This document shows, piece after piece, positions 6,364-8,806 of a stretch of DNA of 8,806 nucleotides (the first letter of the stretch is position 1; the number at the start of each line of letters is the position of its first letter). The notes beneath the pieces were generated by a model, which was not told the DNA's origin, did not search any database, and saw only the letters and a program-made list of their open reading frames with translations. A program made the translations under genes and the position numbers. The DNA comes from Anaerolineae bacterium. Its GTDB lineage: Bacteria > Chloroflexota > Anaerolineae > B4-G1. Location of the stretch: contig JAUWOI010000158.1 of NCBI GenBank assembly GCA_030612185.1, positions 1 through 8,806 of the forward strand, written 5' to 3'.

Positions 6364-8165
6364 TACGGCGGTGCGTTTGCATTGGGTTTGAATGTCGCTC
6401 TCTGGTGTCTCAGACGACTCGCGCGTGAACGAGTACGGTTGACAAAATGCTCGACAACCAGCTCGACTGCCTCTTCGGGCGTAGGCTGTGGTAAGGGCAT
6501 AGCGGCACACAGCAGGAGCCGGATGTTGGCCATAGAGAGAGTTGGCAGCACGTCCACCGTGAATTGTCGGGCCAAAGCGGGATCACGGGCATATCGTTGT
6601 GCCCATTCCCACTTTGTTTGGGCTACGAACCAAACAGCCAGGATGGTTAAAGCCAGATGATGTTCCCAACCACGATACTTTCGAGCCTCCAACTCATCCC
6701 ATCCCGCTTCCGACTTGGCGTCTTGATTGGCGCGCTCGACAAAGTAGCGTTGACACTTGAGCCACGCCAGGTACTCCAAGGATGCGTCAGCCGGGGCGTT
6801 GCTCAACGAGTAGTTGTAACGATTAGTCGTTTCACGCCGCACCACGAGCCATTCCTCGACTGGCTTTGTCTTTCCCTCACGCAGCGTCCAGATTCGCCGC
6901 ACGGCGAAGGGGTCGTTCAACTCGCCGCGTTCGATGGGACGCACTCGGATGTGTTGCCAGGTAGTATCGGCGCGCCGAGCAACCTGATGAACTTTGAACG
7001 ACTTGACGCCGTTGATCACCCGCAAGCGGGTGGGTTTTCTCCCTCGCTGTCCAGCCTTGGGTGCAGGTATTCCCAGCACCGGTTTCTTCAAGTAGACGCA
7101 GGTAGTGCATGGAACATCGGCCATATAGATGATACCAATCCCATCCAGGTTGTCTCGCAACCAGGTGCTCCTCCCGTACAAATCGTCGCAGGCCACGGCT
7201 TCGAAAGGGAATCCATTGGCTTGGGCTCGTTGAATCATCTTCCAGCCCTGTTCGATCTTGGTCTCAAACTTTTGCTCTGGCGGGATGCCCACTTGCTGGC
7301 GCAACTCGGCCATCTCTGGAGTAAACCAGTGCTTTTGCAGGTACAACTCCCCATCTACCCAAGTCCATATCGGTCGGTTGGGATCGGTCAAGTTCGCGTA
7401 GGCCAGGAGGGTGCTAACTCGACTCATATCCACTTTGCCCAACCGACCGTTGTGTTGCCGCCCGGCGCCAGCGGATTTATCTCCTGCCTTTTCCTCGGCA
7501 CACTCATCCAACAGCAGTACGCTGCCCTGTTCCAGGTCAGGCGTGGCCTTGATTTCTTGCTGCACCTGCTCCATCACCGCCCGCGCCGGCCATGGAGAGT
7601 TCGACATAAAGTGTTGGATGTTCTCTCCCGCTACATCTGCCGCACGTCCAATATTGGTATAGTTGCGCTTGGTCTCCATACGCAACAAGCAACTCAGGTA
7701 ATGGTAGGCATACTCTCCCGTGTTGCGAGTCTTGGTCTTGAAACTCTCGTAGTAGCGCTGCCAAAAGCCGCGCAAACGATCGGGCAACTCCCGACTGAGA
7801 TCAGGCGACAGCCCCCATCGTTGAGGATCGGACAACGAGATACCCCCGAAATCCTCTCTCCTCTGTGGCTGTTTTGTCGACCTCGGTTCCTCATTTTCCT
7901 TCTCGTCTCCATTGCCCGATGGCGAGTCCAAACGACGAGAACGCGGTCCCCCAGATCGCTGGGACCTACGACGAGAGCGAGTACGAGGTGGCGGCCAAGG
8001 CATCAATCGGCTGACTTGATACACTACCAATTCAGCCAGGTTCTCTGTCGACCGCCATACCACCCACCAGGACATACTCGGACTCAGCGTCCCGTCGGAA
8101 ACACCGGCAGACGATTGGCCTATCCATACAACCAGCAGTATAATGATGCACAGGCGGTTACGCAT
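6363..8165 (-). CDS. IS701-family DDE transposase
   Basis: The product is 600 residues from the ATG at 8165. The RNase H-like catalytic core is complete: LLLDE (D220), followed by the family-typical block AGAGRQHNGRLGKVDMSRV; ACDDLYG (D327 or D328); and an insertion rich in basic residues before RYFVERANQDAKSE, where R473, E477 and K484 fit the IS4/IS701 R-(3)-E-(6)-K signature. A hydrophobic stretch after the third acidic residue (LALTILAVWFVAQT) is also typical. The protein is longer than the usual 400-450 residues because of an N-terminal extension of about 130 residues: a hydrophobic leader (RLCIIILLVVWIG), then an Arg/Ser/Pro-rich and Glu-rich low-complexity stretch. The ATG was chosen over a GTG at 8174 because that GTG lies within the ribosome site GAGAGGTG. 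The real start could instead be downstream, for example the Met at residue 55. It catalyses cut-and-paste movement of the element. Confidence 0.88.
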   Translation of the reverse strand: MRNRLCIIILLVVWIGQSSAGVSDGTLSPSMSWWVVWRSTENLAELVVYQVSRLMPWPPPRTRSRRRSQRSGGPRSRRLDSPSGNGDEKENEEPRSTKQPQRREDFGGISLSDPQRWGLSPDLSRELPDRLRGFWQRYYESFKTKTRNTGEYAYHYLSCLLRMETKRNYTNIGRAADVAGENIQHFMSNSPWPARAVMEQVQQEIKATPDLEQGSVLLLDECAEEKAGDKSAGAGRQHNGRLGKVDMSRVSTLLAYANLTDPNRPIWTWVDGELYLQKHWFTPEMAELRQQVGIPPEQKFETKIEQGWKMIQRAQANGFPFEAVACDDLYGRSTWLRDNLDGIGIIYMADVPCTTCVYLKKPVLGIPAPKAGQRGRKPTRLRVINGVKSFKVHQVARRADTTWQHIRVRPIERGELNDPFAVRRIWTLREGKTKPVEEWLVVRRETTNRYNYSLSNAPADASLEYLAWLKCQRYFVERANQDAKSEAGWDELEARKYRGWEHHLALTILAVWFVAQTKWEWAQRYARDPALARQFTVDVLPTLSMANIRLLLCAAMPLPQPTPEEAVELVVEHFVNRTRSRASRLRHQRATFKPNANAPP

Positions 8166-8172
8166 AGTGAGC

Positions 8173-8179
8173 ACCTCTC
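8173..8179 (-). promoter_or_regulatory. Ribosome binding site of the transposase gene
   Basis: AGAGGTG on the minus strand, seven bases before the ATG at 8165, supports initiation there and therefore inclusion of the unusual hydrophobic leader. Confidence 0.55.
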
Positions 8180-8198
8180 ATTGGGATTGGTAACCACT

Positions 8199-8227
8199 AG
8201 CGTAGCCGTTTATGTCTGATCTGTCAA
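8199..8227 (-). promoter_or_regulatory. Candidate sigma70-type promoter of the transposase gene
   Basis: On the minus strand a perfect -35 hexamer TTGACA (8227-8222) is followed, after 17 bases, by TACGCT (8204-8199), a moderate -10 match. The predicted start of transcription near 8192 leaves a leader of about 25 bases before the ATG. The terminal repeat itself contains another inward TTGACA (8277-8272), but without a good -10 at the right spacing. Confidence 0.45.
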
Positions 8228-8262
8228 AGTACCGGTGCCAATGCGCAAAGAGCTATTGGGAA

Positions 8263-8278
8263 ATGTGCCATTGTCAAA
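8263..8278 (-). repeat. Right terminal inverted repeat of the IS
   Basis: ATGTGCCATTGTCAAA is the exact reverse complement of the left repeat at 6348-6363. It contains an inward-facing TTGACA. Confidence 0.9.
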
Positions 8279-8282
8279 TTAA
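8279..8282. repeat. Right TTAA target-site duplication of the IS
   Basis: TTAA lies directly outside the right inverted repeat and pairs with 6344-6347. Confidence 0.7.
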
Positions 8283-8293
8283 TTATAGTAGCG

Positions 8294-8315
8294 AACTTGC
8301 TAACCTGCAACCTGC
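8294..8315. repeat. Heptanucleotide tandem repeat AAC(C/T)TGC, three units
   Basis: Three units, AACTTGC, AACCTGC and AACCTGC, lie in tandem with a single extra T after the first. The tract begins 12 bases beyond the IS target duplication. It resembles short heptanucleotide repeat tracts found between genes in some cyanobacterial and Chloroflexota genomes. Confidence 0.6.
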
Positions 8316-8322
8316 CGGCGCC

Positions 8323-8352
8323 GGTCATTGTTCATTGGCTCATTGGTTCATT
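8323..8352. repeat. Degenerate 7-8-base tandem repeat ending in TCATT, four units
   Basis: The units are GGTCATT, GTTCATT, GGCTCATT and GGTTCATT. The tract supplies the last codons and stop of the minus-strand remnant at 8332-8559, so that protein's native C-terminus has probably been replaced. A related TCATT-rich stretch borders the other side of the same remnant. Confidence 0.6.
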
Positions 8353-8559
8353 TCCTACGGCGTGGGTCTCCACTCGATGGATGGCCCGATAGCCCTGGAC
8401 CGTCAGGTCGTCCGTCGGGATGGAGGCCTCGTCGGGCTTGTCCGAAAGGCCGAAAAGCAGCACGCCCCGCTCCCGCCAGGCCAACGCCATCTCCCGCACC
8501 TCCTGCGTGATGACGATCTCCTGTTCCAGCAACTCCGCTACCGGTACGCCGTCGTCCAG
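8332..8559 (-). pseudogene. Truncated gene remnant, possibly the C-terminal end of a HAD-like hydrolase
   Basis: The minus-strand frame is open from 8559 to a TGA at 8334-8332 (75 codons), directly after an in-frame TGA at 8562-8560. It contains a coherent protein-like stretch: EIVITQEVREMALAWRERG, then LLFGLSDKPDEASIPT, then VQGYRAIHRVETHAVG. From memory this resembles the tail of haloacid-dehalogenase-like proteins of Chloroflexota; that is weak evidence. There is no ATG or good ribosome site, only a TTG at 8532. The last residues (NEPMSQ) come from the TCATT repeat. I read it as a 5'-truncated gene whose end has been eroded or overwritten by repeats. Confidence 0.45.
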
Positions 8560-8580
8560 TCAGCCCATACGTTCAGTAGT

Positions 8581-8610
8581 TTCTCATTGGACGTAGCTTC
8601 TCATTTCATT
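8581..8610. repeat. TCATT-rich repeat stretch
   Basis: The octamer TTCTCATT occurs at 8581-8588 and 8598-8605, followed directly by another TCATT (8606-8610). The core is the same as in the tract at 8323-8352, so the remnant between them is bordered by related repeats in the same orientation. The stretch runs into the stop codon of the right-edge gene. Confidence 0.45.
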
Positions 8611-8806
8611 CCATCGGTTTAACAAACCAGTAATACTCGCCACGCACGTTTGCCGTTTCTCGCAGGTCGGTTGCCAAAAGGTGTTCCTCATCCACGGGAA
8701 TCAATGCACCTGTATTCAGGCGACCATCTCTTGCTATCATTGAGCGTGCTGTTTTTACTGCCTGCCGCTGTTCTTCTATGGTCAATCCCTCTGAAGTTAG
8801 TCCTTC
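8606..8806 (-). CDS. Unidentified protein, C-terminal 66 residues (5' partial)
   Basis: The minus-strand frame is open from the window edge to a TGA at 8608-8606. The visible part includes LTIEEQRQAVKTARSMIARD, then a segment with LIPVDEEHLLATDLRE, and ends GEYYWFVKPME. The balanced residue mix, the predicted amphipathic helix followed by a probable strand, and the uninterrupted frame to the edge support a real gene whose start lies to the right. I do not recognise the family. Its stop codon lies within a TCATT repeat unit. It points toward the remnant at 8332-8559 and the IS on the same strand. Confidence 0.6.
   Translation of the reverse strand, partial: EGLTSEGLTIEEQRQAVKTARSMIARDGRLNTGALIPVDEEHLLATDLRETANVRGEYYWFVKPME

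Larger units (their letters stand above)
6348..8278 (-). mobile_element. IS701-family insertion sequence, complete
   Basis: The element is 1931 bp, bounded by perfect 16-bp inverted repeats (TTTGACAATGGCACAT inward from each end) and flanked by TTAA. It holds one minus-strand transposase gene that fills nearly the whole element, with its stop codon starting in the last base of the left repeat. Its promoter and ribosome site are just inside the right end. Intact ends, an intact DDE gene and a perfect target duplication suggest a recent, potentially active insertion. The family call rests on the transposase motifs and the 4-bp YTAR target. Confidence 0.85.

Noticed and set aside
6262..6510. Minus-strand open frame of 82 codons crossing the left IS end
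   Set aside because: It runs out of frame through the transposase gene and across the IS boundary, so it is created by the insertion.
6657..8219. Long plus-strand open frame of 520 codons across the IS
   Set aside because: It is antisense to the transposase gene, which has a clear catalytic triad, and its composition shows no domain.
8212..8622. Plus-strand open frame of 136 codons at the right end
   Set aside because: It starts inside the IS, crosses its end and the repeat tracts, and opposes the more protein-like minus-strand remnant.

Overview
The window looks like part of a bacterial chromosome, most plausibly Chloroflexota (Anaerolineae-like). This rests on a large Ser/Thr kinase fused to a formylglycine-generating-enzyme (FGE)-like domain, an IS701-type transposase, and intergenic runs of 7-8-base repeats. 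The assignment comes from gene style, not from a marker gene, so it is tentative.

Layout. Positions 1-2144 (+) hold two overlapping membrane genes of an ABC-2 exporter. The first is cut by the window edge and carries a PrsW-like intramembrane protease domain as its C-terminal half. The second is an ordinary ABC-2 permease. No ATPase gene is visible; it would be expected to the left of the window. An 18-bp convergent gap then separates them from a minus-strand pair: a 977-residue Ser/Thr kinase with Ig-like repeats and an FGE-like domain (5904-2971), followed 22 bp later by a fumarylacetoacetate hydrolase (FAH) family enzyme (2948-2163). These two probably share a transcript.

From about 5905 to the right edge the window is accessory or decaying sequence. 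An intact IS701-like element (6348-8278) has 16-bp perfect inverted repeats and sits in a duplicated TTAA. It lies among gene remnants: two short overlapping minus-strand reading frames on its left (6121-6343), and a truncated minus-strand frame on its right (8332-8559) bordered by TCATT-rich repeats and an AAC(C/T)TGC repeat tract. The right edge holds the last 66 codons of an unidentified minus-strand gene (8606-8806).

The functional units are the exporter with its fused protease-like domain, the kinase/FGE-like protein with the FAH enzyme, and the IS. No CRISPR array, tRNA, rRNA, reverse transcriptase or phage module was seen. The most interesting items are the permease-PrsW fusion, the kinase/Ig/FGE-like architecture lacking the FGE cysteine pair, and the transposase with an unexpected hydrophobic leader.
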